A program made the translations under genes and the position numbers. Below, in pieces: positions 10,434 through 20,305 of a stretch of 64,000 bases of DNA. This DNA comes from Clostridiales bacterium. Lineage in GTDB: Bacteria; Bacillota; Clostridia; Christensenellales; CAG-917. The stretch is taken from positions 1,240,001 through 1,304,000 of the forward strand of contig CP091734.1 in the NCBI GenBank assembly GCA_022009995.1. The letters run 5' to 3'. Within the stretch, counting starts at the first letter, position 1. Every line of letters starts with the position of its first letter. The notes under the pieces are model-generated. The model was not told the DNA's origin and made no database searches. It was given only the letters and a program-made list of their open reading frames with translations.

Positions 10434-12284
10434 ATGAAAGACAAAATCCGCTCAAAAATCGATTCCGAAAAGAAGAGAATGAAATATTTCAGAATGACTC
10501 TTCAATACAGCAACAAATATATCTGGTATTTGCTGCTTCTTGCCGTGTGCCCGTCGGTGCTTACGGTGTTTGTGTTTTCTCCGTACGGCACGATCGATTA
10601 TTTTTGCAATTTCAGGGCGTTTTACGGCGCGGATTTCAGGACGATTTACCTTGTCGCGTCCGGGATAAATCCGAAGTTATATTATCTTGGCATAGTGGGA
10701 CTTATCGTTATCCCCGTGTGTTTCAGCATACTTTTCGGCGCGGTTGAAAGGCATATGCGCGTTGGGGAATTCAATCTCGGTTTCGACAGGATTCTCACAA
10801 GGCTCAATTTCAACTTCCTGACTGCGCTGAAATTTTCGATGACGCTTTTCGTCGTATATGAAATTTTCAAGTTTTTGCAGGTCGTTATGTTTTATCTGCT
10901 GACGCACTCCTTGCAAATCGAATGGGCTTTTGCGTTGTCGCTTATATGGTACGTCGCGCTGTACGCCGCGGAACTTTTCCTGCTTGCCGCAACGATACTG
11001 TGGGTGCCGACAATGTTGCAGACGGGGCTCAGCAGCACAAAGGCGTTGGGGCTTGCGATAAGACAGGGCGCGAAACAAATTTTCCCGACGATGGTCAGTC
11101 TGATGATTCCGACGCTTCCGATGCTCATACTTATGGTTGTGAACTCGGTTCTGAATCTGAAACTCGACGTCGTGCTGGACGCGATTCTCCTTACGATTTC
11201 AATCGTATTTTACGTAATATATATGTACACGATGTTCTTCGATATCAACGGCATCGACAGGGAAGACCTGAAAAAAATCGATATCTGGAAAGAGAACAAA
11301 AACGCAGGAAAGGTAACTGATATGGAAGTAAGAAGCGCAATAAACATTTTATTCTCAAAATTCAACATAAATTATCGCGTGTTTTTGTATTTGTTCGTCG
11401 TCACCGCGATCGTTATCGCAATCGCCGCAAGCGCGGTTATGCCGACCTTCAACGAGGTTATCAAAAGCCCCGAAACGACCGAATCGTTCACCGCCGTCAC
11501 AAATACTTTCGCCGATTATTTAAGGGGACAGACGACGTTTTCGCAGGTTATCGCAAGCGGTAAAACCTTTTATCACACGGTAATCGACCTTATGAACGCC
11601 ACGAACGCGACGGCGGCTTTCTGGGTAACCGTCGTTGTGGTTTCGTTTTTCATAAGGCTTGCGATGTCGTTTTGCTATCCCGCGATTTCCGACGTTATCA
11701 GCAATTTCATGAGCAGCAATATGTCGTACGGGCTTTTGAGTAATATATTGAAAAACTTTTCGCTGTGCGCCAAGTACGCGTTTTTCCATACGATAATCAC
11801 AATGGTTACGGATATTGCGATATTCTTTGCGATTTACGGCGTTACGAAACTGTTTTTCCCGATCATCGGCGTGTTCGCATTCGCACTTGCGCTTGTATGT
11901 GCCGTCGTACTTATCGCGCTTCGTCTGACGTTTTCGTCGGGCGTTATCCCCGAAATGGTCGTCGGGGGAGAGAAAAAATATTTTGGCGCGCTTAAAACCG
12001 GCTTTTCTTATATGAAAAAATACTTCGGCAAAATTTTCGGCGCAAACTGCATCGTGATTTTCGTCATATACTCGCTTATGATGCTGACGACGCTTATCAC
12101 GTTCGGCGTGGCGTTTTTCGTGCTTGGATCCATGCTCGTGACGTACATTCACGTTATGCAACTTGTGTTTTATTACGAAAGCAAGAGTATGCGTTACTAC
12201 ACCGACGCTTACACGATCGTCAATACCGCGCCCATTTCGGAGCGTATCGACCTGCAAGACGAACTTTTAAGAAAAGACGACTGA
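10434..12284 (+). CDS. Multi-pass membrane protein with two similar halves, function unknown
   Basis: 616 residues, intact frame, about twelve hydrophobic segments in two groups. The halves look like a tandem duplication: around residues 183-275 and 500-600 both show hydrophobic helix, a V-P-M segment, a short polar stretch with Gly-Ala-Leu and Lys, then two hydrophobic helices and an aromatic run (compare ILWVPTMLQTGLSSTKALG with SSGVIPEMVVGGEKKYFGAL). The two units are joined by a charged linker (DREDLKKIDIWKENKN, about 280-295). The general look is like membrane domains that accompany glycerophosphodiester phosphodiesterases and related proteins of unknown function, but I do not recognise the family. 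No catalytic motif seen. A terminator follows at 12334, so it is probably monocistronic. Confidence 0.85.
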   Translation: MKDKIRSKIDSEKKRMKYFRMTLQYSNKYIWYLLLLAVCPSVLTVFVFSPYGTIDYFCNFRAFYGADFRTIYLVASGINPKLYYLGIVGLIVIPVCFSILFGAVERHMRVGEFNLGFDRILTRLNFNFLTALKFSMTLFVVYEIFKFLQVVMFYLLTHSLQIEWAFALSLIWYVALYAAELFLLAATILWVPTMLQTGLSSTKALGLAIRQGAKQIFPTMVSLMIPTLPMLILMVVNSVLNLKLDVVLDAILLTISIVFYVIYMYTMFFDINGIDREDLKKIDIWKENKNAGKVTDMEVRSAINILFSKFNINYRVFLYLFVVTAIVIAIAASAVMPTFNEVIKSPETTESFTAVTNTFADYLRGQTTFSQVIASGKTFYHTVIDLMNATNATAAFWVTVVVVSFFIRLAMSFCYPAISDVISNFMSSNMSYGLLSNILKNFSLCAKYAFFHTIITMVTDIAIFFAIYGVTKLFFPIIGVFAFALALVCAVVLIALRLTFSSGVIPEMVVGGEKKYFGALKTGFSYMKKYFGKIFGANCIVIFVIYSLMMLTTLITFGVAFFVLGSMLVTYIHVMQLVFYYESKSMRYYTDAYTIVNTAPISERIDLQDELLRKDD

Positions 12285-12333
12285 TTTTTAAGAAAAGAAC
12301 CTTTTCGACAAAACTTTTTATATTTTGACATTT

Positions 12334-12364
12334 GCGCGGATTTTTTGGAATCCGCGCTTTTTTT
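12334..12364 (+). terminator. Rho-independent terminator after the membrane protein
   Basis: GCGCGGATT (12334-12342) pairs with AATCCGCGC (12349-12357) around TTTTGG, followed by seven T. Confidence 0.92.
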
Positions 12365-12462
12365 CGCACTTTTTATAATTTCTTGAAAGAGATGACAAAA
12401 ACCTTGTCTTTTCGTCCTTTTTTGCGACGTTTTTCGACGCTTTTCGCCGATGTCATAAAACG

Positions 12463-12492
12463 TTGACTTTTCAAATTTTCGGGTTGTATAGT
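12463..12492 (+). promoter_or_regulatory. Sigma-A promoter for the sigma-like regulator
   Basis: TTGACT (12463-12468), 18-base spacer, TATAGT (12487-12492), 25 bases before the ATG at 12518. Confidence 0.65.
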
Positions 12493-12517
12493 GTGTTTGT
12501 CAGCGGGAGGAAAAGGT

Positions 12518-12991
12518 ATGAACGACGCACTTAACACCAAAATTTTACTTACATTGTACAAAAGAATCCCGGAAGAAATCCGACGAAACGAAAAGAAAGT
12601 ATTGAAAATCGCAAGCCGCAGTTTTTACGGGTACGGCGCGGCTGAAACAATGAAAACTTATGAAAAAATCATTGATATGAACGACGAAAAAATCCGCCTT
12701 ATCAACCTGAAACTTCTTATCGACAAAGCCTTTAATCTGCTTGTGTCGGAAGATATGCGCGTAATCATAATGCGCTTTATAAAAGGGCTGACGTTTCAGG
12801 AAATGGCGGACGAACTCGACGTGTCCATAAGACAGGTTTTCAGGCTGTACGACACGGCGATCACAAGTTTCACGACGCAGCTTGAATACCTGAAATTTCC
12901 GCAAGAAAAAATCGCCGCAGAGTTCGGCGATCTGATGATTTACAAGGAAACTTGTTTCAAACTCTCAAACGAGTACGGCGTGATGGATTAG
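12518..12991 (+). CDS. Sigma-70 region 4-like DNA-binding regulator, possibly phage late-gene type
   Basis: 157 residues starting at MNDALNTKIL after GGGAGG. The first half is helical and charged. About residues 80-125 (EDMRVIIMRFIKGLTFQEMA then DELDVSIRQVFRLYDTAITS) resembles sigma region 4 with a helix-turn-helix. Small proteins of this layout (ArpU/RinA-like and related families) often precede terminase genes in Gram-positive phages and switch on late genes, and a terminase gene does lie 1 kb downstream, separated by one opposite-strand gene. The link to the phage module is an inference from position. The stop (TAG 12989-12991) overlaps the stop of the converging gene at 12988. Confidence 0.7.
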   Translation: MNDALNTKILLTLYKRIPEEIRRNEKKVLKIASRSFYGYGAAETMKTYEKIIDMNDEKIRLINLKLLIDKAFNLLVSEDMRVIIMRFIKGLTFQEMADELDVSIRQVFRLYDTAITSFTTQLEYLKFPQEKIAAEFGDLMIYKETCFKLSNEYGVMD

Positions 12992-13896
12992 TAACGACGA
13001 TTGTCGTAATATCCGTCGTCGTAGTCGTCGTCGGGGCGTCTGTCGCGGCGATAATCGTCACGTCGTCTGCCGTCGTCGTAATCGTCGCGGTAACGGCTGC
13101 GGGGGCGGTCGTAGGGCGACGCGCCGTAATCGTTCATCGTGCTGTTTCTGTCGTAATCGTAGCGACCTTTTTTGGAAGGCTTGAACAGCAGAAGCACAAT
13201 GACAAGCGCGGGCACGACAATGCCGACGATAAGAATAATGCGTGTGAGTTTGTTGGGATCCGCCGCTTTCGTTTCAACTGTTTTGTCGGGAACGACGGTG
13301 GGGCGGTAGTTTGGGTGTAAGTCGATGATATAGTCGGTCATCGCAACGCCGCCGTCTTTCGTTTTAAGACAACTTGTGGGGATATATCCGTATTCCCCGC
13401 CGCATCTGACGTAAATGCAGGACGTGCCGTCGTATTCGCCTTTGCCGATGAACGTGATTGCGGGGGCTTCCGCAGGGGTAAGAGTTTTTTCAGTGAAGCG
13501 CGACTTGCCTTTTACGAAAAAGGAAGCGTCACTTGACAATGAAAGTTCGATGGTGAAACCGCCAAGCGGTTCTTTGTCGGCGTCGGTCAGGGAAACGAAG
13601 TTCGAGGCGTCTTTGACGTAAAGGTCGTCAAGCCCGTTGTATTTAATATAGAAAACGTCGCCGTCGATTTCGGTAACGTCGAAATAATACGTCGAAGGAA
13701 TCTCGAAAAGTTTGACTTCGTTGCCGTTTTGAAGGCGATTGTATACGTCAAGTGACACGTTGTTTTTCACGCGGTATGTGCCGGGCTGATACGTTCCGTC
13801 CGTTTCGGCGTGAGAAACCGCGCTTGCGGGCATGAACGCAAACGTCAGACACGTGACGGATATCAGGAGTATGACAAGAATACTTAACTTTTTCAA
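12988..13896 (-). CDS. Secreted single-pass membrane protein with Arg/Asp/Tyr-rich cytoplasmic tail
   Basis: 302 residues. Start taken as TTG at 13896 (AAAGGTG five bases upstream), giving a clean signal peptide (KKLSILVILLISVTCL...). The longer ATG start at 13944 is unlikely because a TATAAT-like box (13925-13935, minus strand) overlaps its first codons. After the signal there is an extracellular part of about 190 residues with short beta-rich repeats resembling SH3-like wall domains (YRVKNNVSLDVYNRL, YGYIPTSCL), a transmembrane helix (RIILIVGIVVPALVIVLLLF) and a low-complexity tail of RDDY, YDD and RR repeats. Similar SH3/TM/charged-tail proteins occur in clostridia, but I do not know a function. 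The DNA coding the tail is CGTC-repeat rich. Confidence 0.8.
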   Translation of the reverse strand: MKKLSILVILLISVTCLTFAFMPASAVSHAETDGTYQPGTYRVKNNVSLDVYNRLQNGNEVKLFEIPSTYYFDVTEIDGDVFYIKYNGLDDLYVKDASNFVSLTDADKEPLGGFTIELSLSSDASFFVKGKSRFTEKTLTPAEAPAITFIGKGEYDGTSCIYVRCGGEYGYIPTSCLKTKDGGVAMTDYIIDLHPNYRPTVVPDKTVETKAADPNKLTRIILIVGIVVPALVIVLLLFKPSKKGRYDYDRNSTMNDYGASPYDRPRSRYRDDYDDGRRRDDYRRDRRPDDDYDDGYYDNRRY

Positions 13897-13979
13897 ATTC
13901 GCACCTTTAACAATATTAACCATACGCATTAAATTATATAACACTATTCAATAAAAATAAAGTGTTTTATCACCGGAAA

Positions 13980-15398
13980 ATGAAAGAAAACCAAATCGAA
14001 ATTATCAAAAAAGTCCGCGCAATCGAAAACGAGATGTCGAAAAGGCGCGGTCTTGACCGCCTCGTCAACTACAACTCGGGCGACGTCGTGCATAAAAAAC
14101 AAATGGAGTTTCATAAGTGCGACAAGAAAAATCGCTGGGTTTTCGGCGGAAACAGAACGGGAAAAACCGAGTGCGGCGCGGTCGAAACGGTCTGGCTGCT
14201 TCGCGGAATCCATCCTTATAAAAAGAACAAGCCCGACGTAACGGGGTGGGTGGTGTCGGTGTCGTACGAGGTACAAAGGGAAGTCGCGCAACAAAAGATA
14301 CTTTCGTATCTTTCGCCCGACTGGATTTGGACGTCGTAATGCAGCAGGGCAGGAAAGACAGTCTGAAAAACGGCGTCATCGACACCATCGTCGTCAAAAA
14401 CGTGTTTGGCGGGACAAGCCGTCTTTCTTTCAAAAGCGCGGATCAGGGGCGTGAAAAATTTCAGGGTGCGAGCCTCGATTTCGTGTGGTTTGACGAAGAA
14501 CCGCCGAAAGATATTTACGAAGAATGCGTGATGCGCGTCCTTGACAGGTGCGGCGAGATTTATTGCACGATGACGCCGCTGAAAGGTCTGACGTGGGTGT
14601 ACGACGAGATATATCTGAACGTCCGTCAAAATCCCGAAATATGGTATGAGCAAATGGAGTGGAAAGACAACCCGTACCTTGACGAAAACGAGGTTGAAAC
14701 TTATCGCCTCGACGTCCGACGACTTGCAGGAATCGCGCCGTTTCGGCAGATTCAAGTCGGAAGGCGGGCTTGTGTATTCTGAATTCGACGAGAACGTGCA
14801 CGTTATCGATCCGTTTCCCGTCCCGCGCGAGTGGCAGTGCAATATCTCAATCGACCCGGGGCTTAAAAATCCGCTGTCGTGCCACTTTTACGCGGTGGAC
14901 GGCGACGGGGTGATTTACGTCGTGGGCGAACATTACGAGGCGGGAAAGGACATTAACCATCACGTCAAAAAGATTTTTGAACTTGCGGACAGTCTCGGCT
15001 GGGCAAGGGACGGAAAAGGAAGACTTTCGGCACTTATCGACAGCGCGTCAGAGCAGCGCACGCTCGCTTATCAGAAAAGCGTCGCCGAACTCTTTTACGA
15101 CAACGGAATACTTGTAAATTCCAAAGTCGACAAAAACCTTTTCAGCGGAATTTCAAGGATAAAATCGCTGTTTTTCGAACGTCCGCCGCGCATTTACATT
15201 TTCAGAAACTGCGTGAATATGATAAGGGAAATCAAAGGGTACAACTGGGGCGACGGCGACCGTCCCGTGAAACGCGACGACCACGCCATGGACGACCTCC
15301 GCTACTTTGTCATGTCCCGTCCCGAACCGCAGGACGCGCTCTTTAAGACGGACAGGGGCTTATCGGCGAAGATAAAGACAATCTTATCAGAAAATTGA
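13980..15398 (+). CDS. terL: Phage terminase large subunit (two frameshifts)
   Basis: DNA-packaging motor: ATPase plus headful nuclease. Walker A is GGNRTGKTE near residue 53 of the joined protein; Walker B is LDFVWFDEEPP; the nuclease domain begins at SIDPG and ends with the metal site KRDDHAMDDLRYFVM. About 472 residues, normal size. Frame is lost near 14330 and again near 14703; both halves match the family closely, so the gene is probably intact in the cell. No small terminase gene is recognisable beside it. Start at MKENQIEIIKK; the ribosome site is weak. First gene of a + strand module that runs to 23164. Confidence 0.93.
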
Positions 15399-15410
15399 AA
15401 CGAGGAAGAT

Positions 15411-15680
15411 ATGAAAAACGATGACGTTTACGTTGACGCCCTGAAAAAGAAAGCCGAAGGCTTTACCGCAACCGAAATATCCGAAGAATACTCCTCGGAC
15501 GGCGACGGAAACCTTGTGCTTGTCAAAAGGAAGGTCAATTCAAAATATTATCCGCCCGACACCGCGGCAATCAAAAGCGTTCTCGATATGGACGGGCTCG
15601 AAACCCTGTCCGACGAAGAACTCGAAAACGAAAAACGCAGGCTCCTTACCGAGTTTGCAAATATAGAAAGGAAAGGATGA
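15411..15680 (+). CDS. Small phage protein between terminase and portal
   Basis: 89 residues, acidic (SDEELENEKRRLLTEFANIERKG at the C-terminus), start at ATG 15411 after GAGGAAG. Its last codons overlap the upstream edge of the portal gene. I do not recognise it; by size and position it could be a small packaging or portal-associated protein, but it does not show the DNA-binding fold expected of a small terminase. Confidence 0.75.
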   Translation: MKNDDVYVDALKKKAEGFTATEISEEYSSDGDGNLVLVKRKVNSKYYPPDTAAIKSVLDMDGLETLSDEELENEKRRLLTEFANIERKG

Positions 15681-15682
15681 CT

Positions 15683-17536
15683 ATGAAAGAAAAAGACAAA
15701 AAAGCGCTTCACGACCAAATCGTGAAAGAAGTCAAACAGGATTTTGAAGAGCGACGTCAGAAACGCCGTCCCGTCGAACTTGCCTGGCGGCTTAACATGA
15801 ACTTTCTTATGGGAAATCAGTACGCAAGCATCACGCCGACGGGCGACATCGACGACTACGGCAGGCAGTATTACTGGCAGGAACGGGAAGTTTACAACCA
15901 TATCGCGCCTATCGTCGAAACCCGACTTGCAAAACTGACGCGCGTCAAATCGGGCGTGTCGATCCGTCCGAAAACAAGCGACGAGTGCGACGTGCAAAGC
16001 GCGAAATTCGCAACCGCAATCCTGCAAAGCATAATGGAAGAAATTGTTTTTCCGCGCTTTTGCAAAAGGCGAACGGTTGGGCGGAAACCTGCGGCAGCGT
16101 ATTTTACAAAATCGCGTGGAATAACGAAAAAGGCAAAAAGTTTATCCTTGACGGAAAGCCCGTTTACGACGGCGACGTCGACATCACGGTGTGTCCGCCT
16201 TTTGAAATTTATCCCGAAAATCTGCAAATCGAGTCGTTGCAGGATCAGCCGTCGATTATCCACGCAAAGGCTTATTCCGTGGACGACGTGAAGCGTATAT
16301 GGGGCGTTGACGTCAAAGGCGAGGACGTGAACGTGTTCACCCTTGACAAGACGGGCGTAACAGGCGGATTCGGATACACCGCGTCGGTGCCGAAAATCAT
16401 CGACGAAGTGCGCCACGACGCCGTCATCGTCATCGAAAAGTACGAAACCCACGGCAAAGTTCAAGGACGGGCGGCTTATCATCGTTGCGGGCGACACCCT
16501 GCTGTACTTAGGCGATTTGCCTTACGTCAACGGGGAAGGCGGCAAACGACAGTATCCGTTTATCAAGCAGAACTCGCTGGATAACGTCGGCGTGTTTTTC
16601 GGGACTTCCGTCATCGAAAGAATTATCCCCGTCCAGCGCGCGTACAACGCCCTGAAAAACCGCAAGCACGAATTTCTGAACAGACTTTCGATGGGCGTGC
16701 TTGCAACGGAGGACGGCAGCGTCGATACCGATCAGCTGGAAGCGGAAGGGCTTGCGCCCGGGAAAATCCTTGTTTACAGACAGGGCAGCAATCCGCCCGC
16801 GCTTCTGAACCCCGGCAGTATACCGCACGATTTTTATCTGGAAGAAAACCGACTGCTTGAAGAATTTACGATGATTTCCGGCGTGTCTGAGATTATGAAG
16901 TATTCCGAACTTCCCGATAACGTGACGTCGGGCGTCGCGATTTCCATGCTTATCGAGCAGGACGACACCCGAATATCCGTCACCGCAGAAAATATCCGCG
17001 AGGCGGTCAGGGAATCCGGCAAACATATATTAAGACTTTATAAACAGTTTGCAAAGTCAAGAAGACTGAGAAGTATCGCCGGCGAAAACGGGGAACTCGA
17101 AATGCTGTATTTCGGCGCGTCGGATCTGACGTCTGACGACCTTGTCTTCGACACCGAAAACGAACTTATCGAAACGCCGTCGTCAAGGAAGAATATGGTG
17201 CTGGAACTTATGAACCTGGGACTTCTGACCGACGAAAACGGCAGATATTCCGAACGCACGAAATGCAAAATCCTGGAAACTCTCGGCTTCGGAAACTGGG
17301 AAAACAGCAGGGATATCGCCGATTTGCACCTTAAAAAAGCGCAGCGCGAAAACCGCGCTTTCGGCGAAAGAGAAATTATCCCCGACTCCTTCGACGACCA
17401 CGAAATCCATATCGAGGAACACACGAAATTTATGCTTTCGCCCGAGTTCGATATGGACGTGAAAATGAAAGAAACCATCGCCGCGCACGTCAATAAACAT
17501 CGCGAGTTTATCGACGCGGCAAATATAAATTTATAA
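15683..17536 (+). CDS. Phage portal protein, P22-like (two frameshifts)
   Basis: Portal subunit forming the dodecameric channel through which DNA is packaged and to which head-completion proteins bind. About 617 residues joined. N-terminus RRPVELAWRLNMNFLMGNQY and YNHIAPIVETRLAKLTRV, middle VIERIIPVQRAYNALKNRKHEFLN, then EEFTMISGVSEIMKYSELPDNVTSG, all patterns of the P22-type portal family in Gram-positive phages. Frame shifts near 16042 (GAAATT for GAAAATT) and near 16460. Start chosen at 15683 (AAAGGA five bases upstream) rather than the ATG at 15677, which abuts the ribosome site. Followed 10 bases later by the scaffold candidate. Confidence 0.88.
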
Positions 17537-17546
17537 GGAGAACGTT

Positions 17547-18140
17547 ATGCAAGAAAATGAAGTTGAAACCACCGTTCAAACGGACGCACCGTCCGAAAAC
17601 GCAGACGAAACAACGTCCCGTTTCAAAACGCCCGACGAATTGTTGAAGGCGTACGAATGCCTTGAAAAAGAGTTTACGAAAAGGTCGCAGAAACTGAAAG
17701 CCCTTGAAAAGGAACTTTCGGAAAAAGCCCCTTCAAACGTAGCGTACGCACAAAACGACTGGCAGCAAAAAGTCGACGACTTTTTTGAATCGCGTCCCGA
17801 AATCGCGCCTTTTAAGAAGGAAATCGCCGAGGAAATATTAAAAAACGACCTCGGCAGCAACGAAAACTGTCTGGAAATCGCCGGCGCGCGCGTTGTCCTG
17901 AACAATTACAAATCCCCCAAAGATTATCTTTTAGACGACGATTTCGTTGTCGAAAACGTGCTCTCCAACGAGAAAATCCGCGACAGAATAATCAAAAAAT
18001 ATCTGTCCGATCTCGACGGCGTGAAAACCGTCCGCACAATCAACGGGGAAGGACAAGCCTCTCTCGCAAAACAAATTCGCCCCAAAACCGTCGGCGAGGC
18101 TGGCAAAATGGTGATGGCTATGGCGGGCAAGGGCAAATAA
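17547..18140 (+). CDS. Phage capsid scaffolding protein candidate
   Basis: 197 residues, strongly charged, with an acidic N-terminus, a predicted coiled coil (about 25-60: LLKAYECLEKEFTKRSQKLK) and a basic C-terminus (RPKTVGEAGKMVMAMAGKGK). Position between portal and major capsid, size and composition are those of internal scaffolds that guide capsid assembly and are later released. No sequence family can be named with certainty. Ribosome site AAGGAG six bases upstream; intact frame. Confidence 0.78.
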   Translation: MQENEVETTVQTDAPSENADETTSRFKTPDELLKAYECLEKEFTKRSQKLKALEKELSEKAPSNVAYAQNDWQQKVDDFFESRPEIAPFKKEIAEEILKNDLGSNENCLEIAGARVVLNNYKSPKDYLLDDDFVVENVLSNEKIRDRIIKKYLSDLDGVKTVRTINGEGQASLAKQIRPKTVGEAGKMVMAMAGKGK

Positions 18141-18158
18141 ATTAACAGGAGATTTTTT

Positions 18159-19333
18159 ATGATTACAATTTCAAACGCAAGCGACGCGTTAAAAACCATT
18201 TACCTTGGCGTGATTGCCGAGCAACTCAACACGAAAATCAACCCCTTCCTTGCGGCGGTCGAAAGAACAAGCAACAACGTTTTCGGTAAGGAAGTCAAAA
18301 AACTCGTAACCTACGGCGTAAACGGCGGCATCACGTCGGGCACCGAAACGGGCGCGCTTCCCAAGGCGCAGGGTAATTCGTATGTAACGCTTACCACCGA
18401 CCTTAAAAACTTTTTCGGCAAAATCGAAATTTCCGACAAAGCATTGAGAGCCAGCATGGACGACTCCGGCGCGTTCGTAAACCTTCTGAACGCCGAAATG
18501 GAAGGACTTTTGTCGGCAAGTAAGAGAAACTTCGCACGTATGCTTTTCGGCGACGGCAGCGGAAAACTCGCAACTACGGTCATATATTCGGGCAACGAAA
18601 TCTTGCAAAATTCAAGGTTGACGACGCGTCGAAAATCGAAGCCGGTATGGTCATCGACATCGAAACGAGCGGGACGATTACAAACGCGATGAAAAACAAA
18701 GTCGTCAAAAGCGTTGACCACACGAACAACGTCGTTACGCTCACTGCAAACCTTCCCGCCGTTCAGAGCGAGGACAGCATCATTTACGTACAAGGCAGCC
18801 GAAGCAACGAATTGACGGGTTTAGAGTCCCTTTTCGGCACGTCAAGTACGCTTTACGGTCTTACCCGCGCCGACTACGACTTCCTTACACCGTACAAAGA
18901 CGCAACCGGCGGCGCAATGTCCGCGGCTCTTATCCAGGACGCAATCGACCACGTCGAAGAACGTTCCGGAGGTATCGTCAACTTTATCGTGACAAGCTAC
19001 GCCGTCAGGAAAAAGTACGTCGCGTACTGTGCAAGTTCCAACCACAACGTCGACGTCATGAATCTTGACTGCGGCTATAAGGCGTTGTCGTACAGCGGAA
19101 TTCCTTTCGTCGTCGACCGCTTCTGCGGAAAGAAAGATATGTACCTTCTGAACACCGACGACTTCAAACTGCATCAGCTTTGCGACTGGCGTTGGATCGA
19201 AGACGCGGCAGGCGGAATTCTGAAACAGGAATCTGGCAGCGCGGCATACAGCGCAACGCTTGTCAAGTACGCCGACCTTATGTGCGAACGTCCCGTTGGT
19301 CAGGCGAAAATCACCAACATCACCGTTGACTGA
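18159..19333 (+). CDS. Phage major capsid protein (one frameshift)
   Basis: About 391 residues; forms the icosahedral shell. Features of the HK97-fold coat group found with P22-like portals: N-terminal ALKTIYLGVIAEQLNTKINP, an E-loop-like region with KAQGNSYVTLTTDLKNFFGK, the helix FVNLLNAEMEGLLSASKRNF, and C-terminal GYKALSYSGIPFVVDRFC. Frame is lost near 18604 (ATCTTGC where ATCTTTGC is expected) and continues as FKVDDASKIEAGMVIDIE. Preceded by AGGAG. The C-terminal part LMCERPVGQAKI is typical of coat-protein ends. Confidence 0.88.
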
Positions 19334-19358
19334 TTGACGGAAACTTAATGACAATTCC

Positions 19359-19395
19359 GGCGCGCGCTTTGTCGCGCGCCCCCTTGCGGGGGACG
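19359..19395 (+). other. Two adjacent GC-rich hairpins after the capsid gene
   Basis: GGCGCGCG...CGCGCGCC (19359-19380) followed directly by CCCCCTTGCGGGGG (19380-19393). No T-run follows, so full termination is unlikely. Possible roles are partial termination or mRNA 3'-end protection that sets high capsid expression against the downstream genes. Confidence 0.55.
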
Positions 19396-19397
19396 CT

Positions 19398-19754
19398 ATG
19401 AAAATACGAATTTACAACGATTTATACGACGTGTGCGACAGGGTGAAAGAAATCCACCCCGATTACGAGATTTATTACGATACGGCGGGGAAAAGATACG
19501 AGGTGTTCGCAAAAGGAAAATTGCAGGTCGTGTGTCCTTACGAAAAACTCGATGCAAGGCTTATCGACTACCTTTATAAAACGAGAATCGAACGCCTTGA
19601 CAAAATCCTGAAAGAAATCGACGATCAGAATCTGAAAATCGAAGCCGCAAAAGAAAAAGAATTGAAAGATAAGGTCGATTATAAATCGAAAAACGCGTTC
19701 AGGTATTACGAAAAGCACCCCGACGCACGAAAAGTTGATTTTGAGGAGATCTGA
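19398..19754 (+). CDS. Small phage head-region protein, function unknown
   Basis: 118 residues, lysine-rich, with a helical middle (TRIERLDKILKEIDDQNLKI) and the C-terminus FRYYEKHPDARKVDFEEI. Starts at ATG 19398 after GGGGGACGCT and ends three codons before the next gene. Not recognised. Position between coat and gp4-like gene suggests a head accessory or decoration role; this is inference only. Confidence 0.72.
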   Translation: MKIRIYNDLYDVCDRVKEIHPDYEIYYDTAGKRYEVFAKGKLQVVCPYEKLDARLIDYLYKTRIERLDKILKEIDDQNLKIEAAKEKELKDKVDYKSKNAFRYYEKHPDARKVDFEEI

Positions 19755-20305
19755 ATGAAAGTAAGCGATGTAATTAAAAACTGTTTCGTCAAACTCGGGT
19801 ACGGCGTCGTCGACGTTACCGACGCCGAAAACCTTACCGCGGAACAAAAAAGACTTGTCGATATTTTGTTGTGCTCGGTCGAAAACGTACATTCCGAGAT
19901 AATAAGCGCGTATTTCCCGTTCGTTGTGACGGAAAACGTGACGCTCGTCGACGGGAAACTTCAATATTCGACGTTGACAAACCCGAAAATCGTGTATCCG
20001 ATTTCACTGAAACGTGGCGCGGAAACAAGGAAATCAAGGCGTATCCGACGTATATACAAAGCGATTTTTCCGGAGAAGCGACCTTTGAATATTGCGCGCT
20101 TTTGCCGTTGTATTCGCTTTCGACCGAACTTCCGTGCAACGTCCCGTGCTGGCTTTTGTCGGAAGGCGTCGTTGCGGAATATGCATACGCAAACAACCTT
20201 ATCGACCTCGGCGCGCAAGCCGAAAAGAAGTTCAGAGAAGGTATTTGCGCGCTGAAAGCGCACAGCGGCGCGGGAAGATACGTGAAACCGAGGAGGTGGG
20301 CGTAG
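19755..20305 (+). CDS. Phage head-completion protein candidate, gp4-like position (one frameshift)
   Basis: About 183 residues joined. The N-terminus (MKVSDVIKNCFVKLGYGVVD) and C-terminus (LSEGVVAEYAYANNLIDLGA, then EKKFREGICALKAHSGAG) are helical, with a beta segment between. The frame changes near 20000. P22 gp4, the first factor added to the portal after packaging, has similar size and lies at the same place between coat and gp10; the assignment rests on gene order and size more than on motif. The stop overlaps the next GTG start by one base. Confidence 0.68.

Noticed and set aside
13013..13120. CRISPR-like CGTCGT repeats
   Set aside because: They are codons of the Arg/Asp/Tyr tail of the gene at 12988-13896; there is no spacer/repeat structure.
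15411..15680. Small terminase subunit
   Set aside because: It lies after, not before, TerL and shows no helix-turn-helix.
19359..19395. Rho-independent terminator after the capsid gene
   Set aside because: The hairpins lack a T tract; listed as hairpins only.
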